Source of the DNA: Albugo candida
Taxonomy: Eukaryota; Oomycota; Peronosporomycetes; Albuginales; Albuginaceae
Reading direction: 5' to 3'
NCBI GenBank assembly: GCA_905220665.1
Contig: CAJNAR010000144.1
Coordinates: forward strand, 124,001-188,000
Length of the DNA: 64,000 nt
Every line of letters starts with the position of its first letter. The first letter of the stretch is position 1. This document shows, in pieces, positions 47,034-58,355 of this stretch. The position numbers were made by a program, and so were the translations under genes. Below the pieces are notes generated by a model, which did no database searches, had not been told where the DNA came from, and saw nothing but the letters and a program-made list of their open reading frames with translations.

Positions 47034-49190
47034 TGACCTAATTACGTCTTTATTATGGATTGAGCTCTTCCACTGCAACTGAATCGATTTGTAATACTTC
47101 ATTGTATTTCATAGAAGTTATTTTGTCGTATTTGTAGTTGTATTTATTGTTTTTGGAAGAAAGTTTGCATGTGACTTCTTTATTACACTAAGAGGTTCAG
47201 CAAGAAAGCGTTATTTCACCAAAAGTAGATTGCATCACATATATGCTCGTCAGCTTGCATTGCTTTACTAATTACGAACAAAGATCAGCTTTTATTTTAA
47301 ATATCGCATATTTTTCAGAAGCAGTATGAACACGTGAGTTGTTTGTGGGGAAATGCATACGGAAAGCTTGTCTATCTCTGTTATCAAAGATTCATTTCAA
47401 ATAGTACAAGTACAAACAGATTACTCAAACAGTTTACATTTTGTGGTCTAAACGGCATTATACTCCAGCTGTCATTCCGCAACGCAAAGTTGAGTCATCC
47501 TTTTAGACGCATCTGTCGGGTTGAAATAAACGGCGGGTATGCAAGTGCTCATCCAGCTCTAATGTTAAATACGAAGTGGTTCGAGCCGAAAATTAGAGCG
47601 GAGTGTGTTAACAAAATGGCATGCCTTCACGATCATACAAGATATGGAAGCACACTCGTACACCATATGCGACGTCGTATGATGTAAGAAGAATGAATGA
47701 ACGGGGCACGTTGTAACTGATCAATGTTCACTAAATTCAAGAATATTGAACGAGTATGGTCAAACTAGTTCTTGTATGGAATCTTGAAGATTTATTAGAA
47801 GGCTCCTCAGTGTGCAATCAAAACAGCAATCGAGGACGTCATCTTTTATAAAATTCGTAACTGGAGAGAGAATTCACACCTGAGTGAACGAGGACGGAAT
47901 TCGACAAGCGTGAAGAGGATCCTGGACTTGCATAAAACCGCATCGAGTTATTTATAAGGAAACGATTGTATCAAGAGATTCGAATGCAAGATCGTGCATT
48001 CGAGATGAGAAGCAATGAAATATTGGCAAAAGCCGCAGGAATATATTAGAGAAGACGTGAATCTCAGGAGGAAGCTATTGGGTCGGTGTTGGATGTGGCA
48101 AAGGCACATTTACAGACGAAGGGTACTCGGAACCTTGGCAACGAACACGAATTTGACGCCATACTGAAATAACTTTGTATTCAAACTCAAAAGAGAGGCC
48201 ATCATACTACATTGTGAGATTCAAACGACATCACTTGCTTTTTATGATTGGTTGCCTGCATTATTGACGATTTGTAACTCTTGAAGTGTACCAGGTGACA
48301 AATACATATCAACGTATCTTTTTTTAGGAGTCTCACAATAAACATTTGCATCATAGTATATCGTATTGCCTTCAAATCAGCAAACAAAAGGTCTCAGAGC
48401 AATTATTTGCATCACAATGGTGATCAAAGACGATAGCATTTATCGCAGCATTCACACAAATCCCAAAACGCAATCGACCGAGAGCCTTCGACCACCGATC
48501 TGGTATCGCCAGTATGCGTCTCAAAAAAGATTAAACGTCATTTATTGATTGCTAAGATTTGCCACTCGCGTACGCTTCCCCAATAAGTATTAGTGCGGCA
48601 TGTGTCATAAGTGTTCGCAAGCGCAAAATTCAATATAGTACGTAATTGGCGAAAGGTGCTATTTTGATAAGTGGGTGTATGCAAAGTCGGTATAGCCACA
48701 ATGACATCAATGTGTGGACGTACCCACCATGGGCCATCGCTCCTTCCAAAGCACCATATACCAGTCCCGGTTCCACTTCTATCGTCTAAGGGGTGGCTCG
48801 CTTCGCGCGCCGTTCCAATGAGACTTGATGGCAACGAAAAAGCATTTGATACAAGCAGCACCGAAGCACATTCGAACTCCGTCTGGATCCAAGTCGAACA
48901 ATCAAGTACACTCATTATAGCGGAAGCTCAGAAATTGATAAAGGCTACGAGCTGTTCCGAATGGAATGTAGCATATACATGATGCAAACACTTCTTGTTG
49001 ATTCTATAGCCGTGTTTGGTAACTATCAAGTTGCTTTCGTTGCATGGACACCATTAATCTACAAATCTACTATCTATAACAATATATCTCCTTACATCTG
49101 CTTATGACGCGATCTTTGTGTGATACATACGACAGCGGTGAAAGCAAACGGTGAGGATCAGAATTAGAGCCTTCTTCTACGCAAAATTGA
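47034..49190. other. Accessory DNA without supported genes
   Basis: About 2.2 kb. A plus-strand frame at 47334-47687 (ending in an HHMRRRMM run) and eroded frames near 48000-48170 and 48538-48982 (both strands) look like old coding sequence, but none has a recognisable motif. No tRNA or repeat was matched here. Confidence 0.35.
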
Positions 49191-49199
49191 CATCTTTAA

Positions 49200-49460
49200 G
49201 CCAGATGAAGGACCCCGTTAGTGAGAATACGTTATTTCAATTACGAGAGTATCAAGAGCTTCTCCAAAGTAAGAAAGTGAGAAAAGACATGGAGACACAG
49301 GAGAAAACAATGACACAACAGAGAGAATGATAGTGAGCTTCAGTACAGAAGATATTGCTTCAAGTGTGAGTTGAATAAAATGAAACTTGTCAAGTGACTG
49401 ATCATAGAAGGAGAAAAGCTGTGAATTTAATGACTGGCACAGCAACAAGCTCGTTTAAAG
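49200..49460. repeat. Accessory repeat D, fragment 3
   Basis: It matches the centre of repeat D (34.53 and 40.44 kb): tatcaagagcttctccaaa then acatggagacacaggag corresponds to atcaagagctatttcaaaa then atggcgacagagaag. It is shorter than the other copies. Confidence 0.5.
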
Positions 49461-49822
49461 TTGAAGTGTTGTGCAAAGTGACAATCAAGCAGATTAAGGG
49501 AATAAACAGCTGGCGATGGTTTGTAAATTTGCAGGTAATGAGGTGGTTCCATGCCATTTGAATTCATCAACTGTACAGAGTTGATGAGATACAAATCTGC
49601 TGCTGTACGTCAGATCCTAGCAACCAATTCCTCCAATAACCGAGCTATATCTTTTTGATAGCAGATTCATTTGTTGTGGCCAAACGTGTATTAATGCCGC
49701 AAAAAATGAAGAGCGCTTTCTTAAAGATAGTCCTTATGAAAAGTTGTTCGCACGTGTGCAAAGGTTTCCGGAAGTAAAAAAGTGAAATAGATTGAGCGTC
49801 AATTATTTGTTCCTAGTTAACC

Positions 49823-49890
49823 TTGCCATATGCATATGACCAGCACTTGCTGGTCCTGATCCCATACGACCAGCACTTGCTGGTCCTGAT
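49823..49890. repeat. 30-bp tandem repeat carrying a palindrome
   Basis: Two head-to-tail units of 30 bp (cata(t/c)gaccagcacttgct, then ggtcctgatcc) lie at about 49833-49893. Each contains the near-palindrome gaccagca-ct-tgctggtc with 8-bp arms. Nearby at 49960-50000 are further inverted pairs (gaggttgacc / ggtcacctc around acctgtaacaggt). The whole stretch could fold into several stems. No gene overlaps it. Confidence 0.6.
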
Positions 49891-50399
49891 CCCATATGAC
49901 ATCCGTATGTCAATGCCTCTCCCATCATTACCATATGTCAGCTTGTCGGCCAGTCAGGTGAGGTTGACCTTAACCTGTAACAGGTCTTGCGGTCACCTCT
50001 GGGGATCCTCCATACCTGTTAAAAACAACATCTTCTAAAAGTCCTCAAACGGATGCGTCAAATACCGCAAGAAAAGGCGGATTGGCTTTTTGCGGGTATC
50101 ATGATTATCGGATCTGAATGAGCTTTAACGTCGAAAGAGACATCATAACGCTGGATTTGTTCCTTTCATTGCTCCCACATCAAAAATACCACGGCCAGAG
50201 AAGAGAATAGAAGATAACATCCGACAACATCCGAATTGGGATCGGTCCTCCAATACGGGCATGAGAAAATCTAAATTCTGACCATTTCGACTCGCATAAA
50301 TTGCTTCATTGTTCAGAAGATTTCGTCAGCTTTAACAGAATGCCTTCAAGAATCTTGCATCAGGGATTGCGTCGTGATTAACTCCGACAAGAATATGTC

Positions 50400-50900
50400 A
50401 CTGCTGCCTACACACAAGCAGCCATTTGTATACAAATGTTTATGAAAGCTGATGAGGATCTTAATTTGATTGAAGACGTTGTGCTTGAATAGAAATGTGC
50501 ACGTCTACTGGAACTGCAGAAGCACGACGTGATTATCCCGCTCTGGCATGGAAGAATGGACCAGTCCGCGCTAATGCAGGAAATGGAAGCAATCGCAAAC
50601 GGAGTGACTACCAAGTAATAGAGCAGAAGAGAAGGAAATGCTCGAATAGCATGGAGGTCGCACAACACCAATGGGGAACACGGATGTATATTGTGAGAGA
50701 TGGAATGAAGTGTTCATTTAACTGCGTGAAATATTATGTCTTCTACCCTTGATTAGGACTCTCAACAAGTGGTCGCTACACCGAAACTAATCACTTTGAA
50801 TGAACAGAGGGACTCATTGACGATTTTGCTGAAAATAATATTTGCCATGGCAAGAGGCAGTGTCACCACAAACGGAGCGGAAGTTCATAGCAAAGCTCTG
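50400..50900. repeat. 3' flank segment of member C (copy 2 of 2)
   Basis: It is the counterpart of 36170-36850 downstream of member B, with the same order of short blocks. A frame at 50495-50752 (+) is incidental. Confidence 0.5.
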
Positions 50901-50902
50901 AG

Positions 50903-51914
50903 CTAAAGAAGCAAGATAAAAGGTTTCATAGTGCTTTGCACTTTTAAGCGGAATACCCTAAAAAGTGGATATATTGTATGATACACAGGTTGGTTTTGTG
51001 TCATCAACTTGAATAGAAAGAACCTAGTTTCACCTTTTCTATCCCCTGTTCTACTTTTTTTTACCTTTCGCTCTCTTGTTGGATTGACATTCTTATCGAT
51101 TGCCGATGTCTTTGTCTCATGCGAAGGCTTTGGTGGTAGCGTGATTTCTTTTTTGATCTCCTCTCCATCTTTCATGTTGTCTGGCTTTTCACGAAGTCCT
51201 TTGCCTTTTTTTTTCTTGCTGGTGTTGACATTCTTATTGCTTGACGACAGACTCATCTCGTGGATATGCTGAAGAATATGAATAACAGTTGGATCTTCTA
51301 AAGATATCATTTTGGTGACTGGAACGGCGAATCCAGGGTTTGACGAGGTGGATGGCTCATCCGATTGCGTTGGAAGTGTAGTAAGCACCTTGACGCAATT
51401 TTCCAAATCTTTGTTGATTGCGTCTGAGTATGCTTACACGCGAGGAGAAGATCATGATATAAATATACATTTGGAAGCAGTACTTTTACCGTTTTGCGAC
51501 GCCAATTTCATTAGCGCTATATAATGATCAGCGATGATATGAAAGAATTCCTTGGAAGGCTGCGAGAGCAGCCCAATTGTAGTTATGTAACAGAGTATAT
51601 ATGAACCCTCATCTAAATATCGATGCATATACATACAGATCTGAACCTGTATATGTATCGATATTTAGATGAGGGTTATATATATACTCTGTTACATAAC
51701 TACAATTGGGCTGCTCTCGCAGCCTTCCAAGGAATTCTTTCATATCATCGCTAATCTGCTCGGCCTTAGAGCCCGAAAACGTCTGTGAGCGCTTTGAATT
51801 TACCACATTTTTCGATACATGTTGCTGACTCGAAGTGATCATCTTGACTGCGATGAATGCGATAATCACCAGGTATTGGCTGGCATTATGAGTTATTCTT
51901 GTGAATTCGTCCAA
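50903..51914 (-). pseudogene. Candidate secreted protein, family member C (broken)
   Basis: Exon 1-like sequence (51908-51640) aligns with member B but the start codon has changed from ATG to ATA, and no other ATG precedes the hydrophobic leader; the first in-frame ATG lies after it (MITSSQQ). A fold-back palindrome interrupts the gene downstream of the leader and removes the normal exon junction. The exon 2-like part (about 51435-50903) keeps a long open frame with TSSNPGF, the shared NTSKKKKGKGLREK basic patch and IKKEITLPPKP. As it stands it should not yield a secreted product. It is grouped with B as one subfamily. Confidence 0.65.
51529..51753. repeat. Fold-back inverted repeat, arms about 105 bp
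   Basis: The left arm (51529-51632) and right arm (51649-51753) are reverse complements with only a few differences (a 2-bp indel near the centre and 1-2 substitutions), around a 16-bp loop. The right arm is the native coding sequence of member C (minus strand, D-M-K-E-F-L-G-R-L segment). The left arm repeats it on the opposite strand, so the same peptide can be read on plus at 51540-51600. It would extrude as a cruciform or give a long RNA hairpin. Confidence 0.9.
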
Positions 51915-52079
51915 TGTGAAATATGTGGTGAGAATGAGTGTATCGAAAAATGAGAAATCAGATTCTAGTCAGATAAGTAACCGGAGAAAAAGAGAGTGAT
52001 ACTTGCAATGGTATTTCATATTTAGTGCGACTTCGAATCTAACAAGTACCCACAGGAAACCTGTATAATGCTATTGAGC

Positions 52080-52365
52080 TACGCGTTTTACTGATAGTTT
52101 TGATATTTTTAATACATGCCACGCGTTCCCTGGGCTACCAGGAAGGATGACGTTATAATTTGTTGTTGGAGTTTGATAATATGAAGATGTGAAAAGAGAC
52201 TCTTATTTGTAGTCTCTTTTCACATTTTCTAAGTGAACACGACTATGTAAGGTCTCCTTAACGGTCAATTGCTAAAAACTCTCCGGCTTGCTGTATTTTG
52301 ACTCCTGATTCTTGATTCCCTTGGTTTCCCGATTAAATCCTACATAGAGGCTTCTAAAAATAAAG
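52080..52365. repeat. Accessory repeat R, copy 3, left part
   Basis: It contains minisatellite-like units (ctacgcgttttactgatag, catgccacgcgttccc) matching R copies 1, 2 and 4. It is cut off by the Mutator-like element at 52366 and resumes at 54625. Confidence 0.6.
52184..52230. repeat. Short hairpin, 19-bp arms
   Basis: Arm gaagatgtgaaaagagact (52184-52202) pairs with agtctcttttcacattttc (52212-52230) with one mismatch and a 9-base loop. It lies in repeat R upstream of member C, just before the transposon. Confidence 0.7.
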
Positions 52366-54624
52366 GGAATTGCTATTTCCACCCATCTTTTTGCTATATC
52401 CACCCACCAATGTAATTTTTTGACCAATCAGATTATGACGTTATTACCACACCAATTTTTACTATTTCCACCCACCTTTTTATTATTTGATTGGGCAAGA
52501 TTAGTATGTGCAAATTCAGTTTTTCGTTTTACTTTGCTCACCTGCATTTTGCCTACAAGATGAAGATAGTGTTGAAATCTTCGTGGGACATTTTCGCAGA
52601 TCATGTCCCTCCCTGTTACATTTTTTACATCGCCGCTTAGGCTTCATTGCATACTCAAATGCTGACGGTTCGCGATTTGTTGATGAATTGAGAACCTTAT
52701 TTTGGGCCCCAAGTGGACGTCCTTTCGCCTTCACGACAGAAGGTTCAGCAAGGACTGAAAATTCCCACTTACCAATTCCAAAATTCTAGCATGAATGATT
52801 GACTGTTGGGCTGGCGAACATTTTAAATAGCGGCTTTCCAGTGCTTTCAACTAGAGCTCGATGTTGTTCGGCATCATGGAAACTTGCTTGGCCCCTTCCG
52901 TTATTGCATTGTAATTAATGTCACCTAGGTGCCAATGCTGGTGGATCAATGTTAAGGGTATGGGGCTGTTACAAAGATCACGGATTTCATGCACACATGG
53001 TAATCCCATAGTACTCCGCAACGTATGACTGCAGGCATTCTTCAAAGCCTCTTCCGGTCTATTAAATTCCTCTTTGATTTTTTTCAGAGCAAAAACGGAG
53101 ACGCGTCCAACCAGCTGCTCATAACTTACACTACCACGGAATACATGTGGGATTCGGATGCGCTCGCTAGCAATTTTTGCTTCAAGCTCCCGGGCTTGGT
53201 GCTCAATGGCTTGCTTCATTCTTGCCTGAACAATCCAGATTTCCAGTAGATGTTTGTAGGTACCGCTTCAAAGCTGAATGCGCTCCTTCAACCGCCTACG
53301 TCGAAGTATTTTGAAAATGCATCACCTTGTCTGTCCAGGCACGCACAAATTTTGCTTTATGCGGAATCCAGGTTTTCTCTAAATAGCTGACAACGTCCAA
53401 TTTTCCAGCATACTTAAATTTAAATGTACTCCATCCTGCATCATTGTTTGCAATTGTCTTTAATCTCTAAACATTTGTCCAACTTTCCAATAAATCCTCC
53501 CATTCCTCGTTTGTGCCAAATTCTTTCTTGCAATTTGCAACTACATTTTTTCGATGTGCCACATGCATAGGAGATGTGCGCAGTCCGGAAATATTTCTTC
53601 AATGGCACCAGCTAGTGTCAAGTCGCGATCTGTCACCAGAGCGTCTGGAGTTTGTACCAACATGTTTCGCAACTGCTCAAGTGCCCAGTTATAATCTGCC
53701 CTCCCTGATAAAAATGCAAAGGCCAAGTAAAATGTTGAGTTCATTCCCGTTCGTCCAACAATGCTCAGCAGAGGCATCCTGAATCTGCTCTTTGTACGTA
53801 CAATCCAAGAGAAGAATCCCACAATACCGGCGAGCTAAACGGATGGATGTTGGATGGGCCATGAACAATTGTGTGACGCACCCATCACCGGTGGTTTTTA
53901 CACTATACGTCCACGTGCTCGATGTGAGTTCATCCATCAAAGCCTGGATTGGGGACCTGCCTTCCAATTCCTTCAGACGACATTGCGCTTTGGCGCTGTA
54001 GAAGGTTTTCGTCGAAGCCAGAGATTCGGGAAATTCACGACGCATAGAGTTAACCCCTGACGTGCGGAAACTCCAGCTGATACGAGTTCCTGTACGCGGC
54101 CCTTTTCTTCTTCAGTTATTCTTCGGCATCCTGGGTGCCCAGTCATACTCTCTAAAGGTTCATGATTGTGTTAGATGTTGCGCATTTTGACCTTCCAGCA
54201 ACCATCTCCGTTTTTCTTTCCAAATGCCTCCCAAGGACACCCCTGCAGTCTGGCTCCTGTTTTTCGTGTCTTTCCCTCAACGTTTCCAGCAGAGCGTCTC
54301 CTATACTCCCCACCAAGATCACAAGCAAGCAAAACTCGCCTGTCTCCATCTGAACGCTTTATTGACACCCCATAGCCAGACTCACGACACACGTGGCGAA
54401 CGTGTTTAATGAGATCACAACGAGTGGCAAAAGATTGGTTGCAATTGATGAAATAGGACATTGATAAAGGTGGGTGGAAATAGTAAAAAGTTAGGTGGAA
54501 ATAACGCCGTAATCTGATTGGTCAAAAAGTCACATTGGTGTGGTAATAACGTCATAATCTGATTGGTCAAAAAAATGGATTGGTGGGTGGAAATAGCAAA
54601 AAGATGGGTGGAAATAGCAATTCC
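52366..54624 (-). mobile_element. Mutator-like (MULE) DNA transposon
   Basis: The 2.26-kb element has terminal inverted repeats beginning ggaattgctatttccaccc on both ends. Nested subterminal copies of the 'ctatttccaccca' and 'ttgaccaatcagattatgacg' blocks extend about 140 bp inward. The flanking 10 bp, aaaaataaag (52356-52365) and cagaataaag (54625-54634), agree at 8 of 10 positions and fit a Mutator target duplication. The inside encodes a MULE transposase with FAR1-like, DDE, SWIM and zinc-knuckle parts on the minus strand. It is inserted in repeat R upstream of member C. The imperfect target duplication and internal frameshifts indicate an old, inactive copy. Confidence 0.88.
52516..54461 (-). 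pseudogene. MULE transposase, frameshifted
   Basis: Pieces in order on the minus strand: an N-terminal Cys-containing domain (54461-54171, RCDLIKHVRHVC); then 54045-53689 with RYCGILLLDCTYK, where the first catalytic Asp lies in LLDCTYK; a one-base frame change near 53793; 53822-53541 with SRFRMPLLSIVGRTGMN, ALVTDRDLTLAGAI (second Asp) and CAHLLCMWHIEK, the core of the MULE domain. Then 53219-52851 has a SWIM-type CxHx tail (MGLPCVHEI), and 52734-52516 has KGRPLGAQNK plus a zinc knuckle CKKCNREGHDLRKC. Stops between 53541 and 53219 also interrupt the frame. No functional enzyme is possible. Confidence 0.85.
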
Positions 54625-55990
54625 CAGAATAAAGTCCTATGCGTTTTCCTCCAATTTCTAACAGAGTCTAACACGTTTCCCCTAGATTCCTTATAAGGTC
54701 ATACGTGTATTTCTGAAATTCCCAGCAACTTCCATGCTTTTCTCCGGGCTTTCTAATAAAATCCCCTGATAAATTCCCACGCGTTTAAGTGCAAACTTCA
54801 ACATCTACTCTCTTCGTTATCAAATTACAGGTCTGGTCTCTTCTTCTTTTCTTATTTACAATTACGAACAAAGTGTAACAATGACATCCATGCTCCTTTC
54901 CGCCTAGGCTATCATCAATTGCACCTATATTGGTGGCATAGGAGTGGCTATGACACTAGATCCTATATCACAGTCCGCTAGATAATTGATGTAATACTTG
55001 TGATACTTTCTATTATTATTTCAAGTCTAAGGACGCGGTGCCAGTAGCAATATAACAAGTCAAAACCTATTGTCTACCTACCGTACCTGCAGCATTCGTC
55101 GCCGAGTACGAATGAGCGCATCAGATGAAACATGGTTGCTAGTCATTCGGCCTCTTACCAGTTGGTAATGCTACTCTTTTACCTTATGCTGCTTTCGGTA
55201 CTACCGATTGTTCTCGATTTCTGATCGCAACGTTACCAGCTCTCAAGCAGCTGAGACACCGTATAGTTTTAACCCGCATCATAATTCTACGCAATGTAAT
55301 GAAAAGGCTGTGGACTACATGGGGATGCTCAATCGGTGTTGGCCTTGATGAAAAAGTCTATCAGCCATTGTCGCCAAGATAGCACACCACCAAGCCATCA
55401 CTCAAACCTAGCGTTTCGCGAAACACGCTTCTCTCATTCGATTCTTGAGAAGTGTGATTAACTCAAATCACGAGTTTTTTTCGACTTCCTCGAAATTATA
55501 CATTTCGATCCAGGAAATCATTTAGCTGATAATGAACTAAATTTGTCCGTTTGCCGCCATATGCGTGTCTAAAATGTCGATAGAAATGAAATTGTGGATG
55601 ATGCACGGACACAACTACGTCCACTATCAACTTCCCCCATAAGCCTACTAGGCGCAGTTTACTGCAATAGTAGTCATTCTAGCGCATGCTAACTTTATAT
55701 TTGTCCGGTGCTCGTAATTATTGACATCTGTACGAGCACACGTATGTCAATATTTACAAGATAATTCATCACATGCGCGACCAACGATGCACGGCATAGC
55801 CGTAATCTTGTTGCTCAGGCGCTATACGGATCGAATGTGTCAACTACGTAGACTATACACGCACCCTGTTCAGACTGTGTGCTTTCAGACTCCTGAAGGC
55901 AAAACATCCATTGGGCTCATTTACTTATTAGCCGTGTAATAAAGCTGCAACAACTCCGCATGAACAATCGAATTGAGGTCACAATAAACA
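54625..55990. repeat. Accessory repeat R, copy 3, right part
   Basis: It resumes the minisatellite (atttctaacagagtctaac, ctttctaataaaatcc) and continues with the conserved ctcttcgttatcaaattacag block near 54820. From 55640 on it matches 62930-63290 almost base for base (gcctactaggcgcagttta, gcgaccaacgatgcacggca). The latter part is therefore shared only with copy 4 and leads directly into DAHP synthase in both. Confidence 0.7.
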
Positions 55991-55999
55991 GAAAAACAC

Positions 56000-56073
56000 T
56001 TATCCATGCAAATTACTTCGTTAAGGATATAAACAATTATCCATGCAAATTACTTCGTTAAGGATATAAACAA

Positions 56074-56096
<23 letters not shown>
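56000..56096. repeat. 37-bp tandem repeat at DAHP synthase 3' end, 2.6 copies
   Basis: Units start at 56000, 56037 and 56074 (ttatccatgcaaattac, then ttcgttaaggatataaacaa); the third is partial and includes the DAHP synthase stop codon and last residues. The other DAHP synthase locus (63309-63368) has only 1.6 units, so a copy-number change occurred after duplication. Confidence 0.85.
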
Positions 56097-57440
<1,344 letters not shown>

Positions 57441-57487
57441 TGCACCAATTGATAACTCGGCAAGATGCTTTTTACTCCTCTTACGAC

Positions 57488-57676
57488 CTAAAATGTCTGA
57501 AACGCTCCTTGACGACCAAGAAGATATCCAACAGCGCCAAAACTTCCTGCAGTCAATAAATATAAAGTTGCAGCGAATATCCCAGCGCCGATGGACACCA
57601 TACTCGTGACTGCTTCAGTTCGTCCATTCATTTTTGTTAGCACAACGCTTTTGGCCCACCTCATAGTAACTTTCAT
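57488..57676 (-). CDS. Possible short membrane protein or exon
   Basis: An ATG-led frame of about 62 codons with one strong hydrophobic, Gly/Ala-rich helix (VSIGAGIFAATLYLLTAGSFGA) that could span a membrane. It ends GRQGAFQTF. It could be a first exon or a small mitochondrial-type protein. It lies just upstream of the broken DAHP synthase on the same strand. I recognise no family and no splice partner, so this is tentative. Confidence 0.3.
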   Translation of the reverse strand: MKVTMRWAKSVVLTKMNGRTEAVTSMVSIGAGIFAATLYLLTAGSFGAVGYLLGRQGAFQTF

Positions 57677-57884
57677 ATCTAGCACCCCTCACAGATACAT
57701 ACTCACTTAAATCTAAATATATTGTTTGACTCGAAAAGCGTCAGTTTCCACGGCAAAGCACAGTGGATGAAACGTTGGTATATTGTTGCGAGTGTTTCGG
57801 TCACTTTGATCAATGGAGTGCGAATTAATCACACCTCTCCCAGAGACGCACGCTCTCCCTCACTCACTTCAATTAGAATTGAAT

Positions 57885-58355
57885 GAACTTCCAGCTGCAA
57901 ATCTCAAAAAACCACTGACCGTGTCGAAGGTCTTCAGGCTTAAAGCAGGACACGATGCTTCATCAGCACGCTGGAGTGTTGACAATATCTTCAGGAGAGA
58001 ACGATCGTATATTTTATTGGCATTTTGAGGCTTATTAGAATCCCGAAACAGCTCCACTGCTAATTTGGCTGAATGGAGGTCCAGGGTGCAGCAGCATGGA
58101 AGGTCTTTTCTAGTAGGTGCTATGCATACAAAAATGATATTTGGTTACTTACTTTTCGTAATGATTGTAGTGGAATCTCACCGTTCTTTTTAAAGAACGA
58201 CCAAGATATTCGACTGAATCCGCATTCCTGGTTGAATACAGCCAATTTGCTGTTCCTAGATCAGCCTGTGGGCACCGGGATGTCGTACACACACAGAAAT
58301 GAGCATAGCGTCGATGAGGAAACAACCGCCAAAGACTTTTACGATTTTTTATGCC
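57885..58355 (+). pseudogene. Serine carboxypeptidase (S10) fragment
   Basis: The plus strand gives HAGVLTISSGENDRIFYWHF, a stop, then PLLIWLNGGPGCSSMEGLF: the S10 signature around W-L-N-G-G-P-G-C-S-S. A predicted intron (GTAGGT...GATTGTAG, about 58113-58175) follows. Next come PFFLKNDQDIR, NPHSWLNTANLLFLDQPVGT and GMSYTHR, the usual 'NxxSWxxxANLLFLDxPVGxGFSY' block; the catalytic Ser region lies further on and is absent. The fragment ends in KDFYDFL, where it joins choline dehydrogenase sequence. One in-frame stop and the truncation make it non-functional. Confidence 0.85.

Noticed and set aside
53541..54045. Two overlapping minus-strand frames as two genes
   Set aside because: They are the two halves of one MULE transposase, separated by a single-base frame change.
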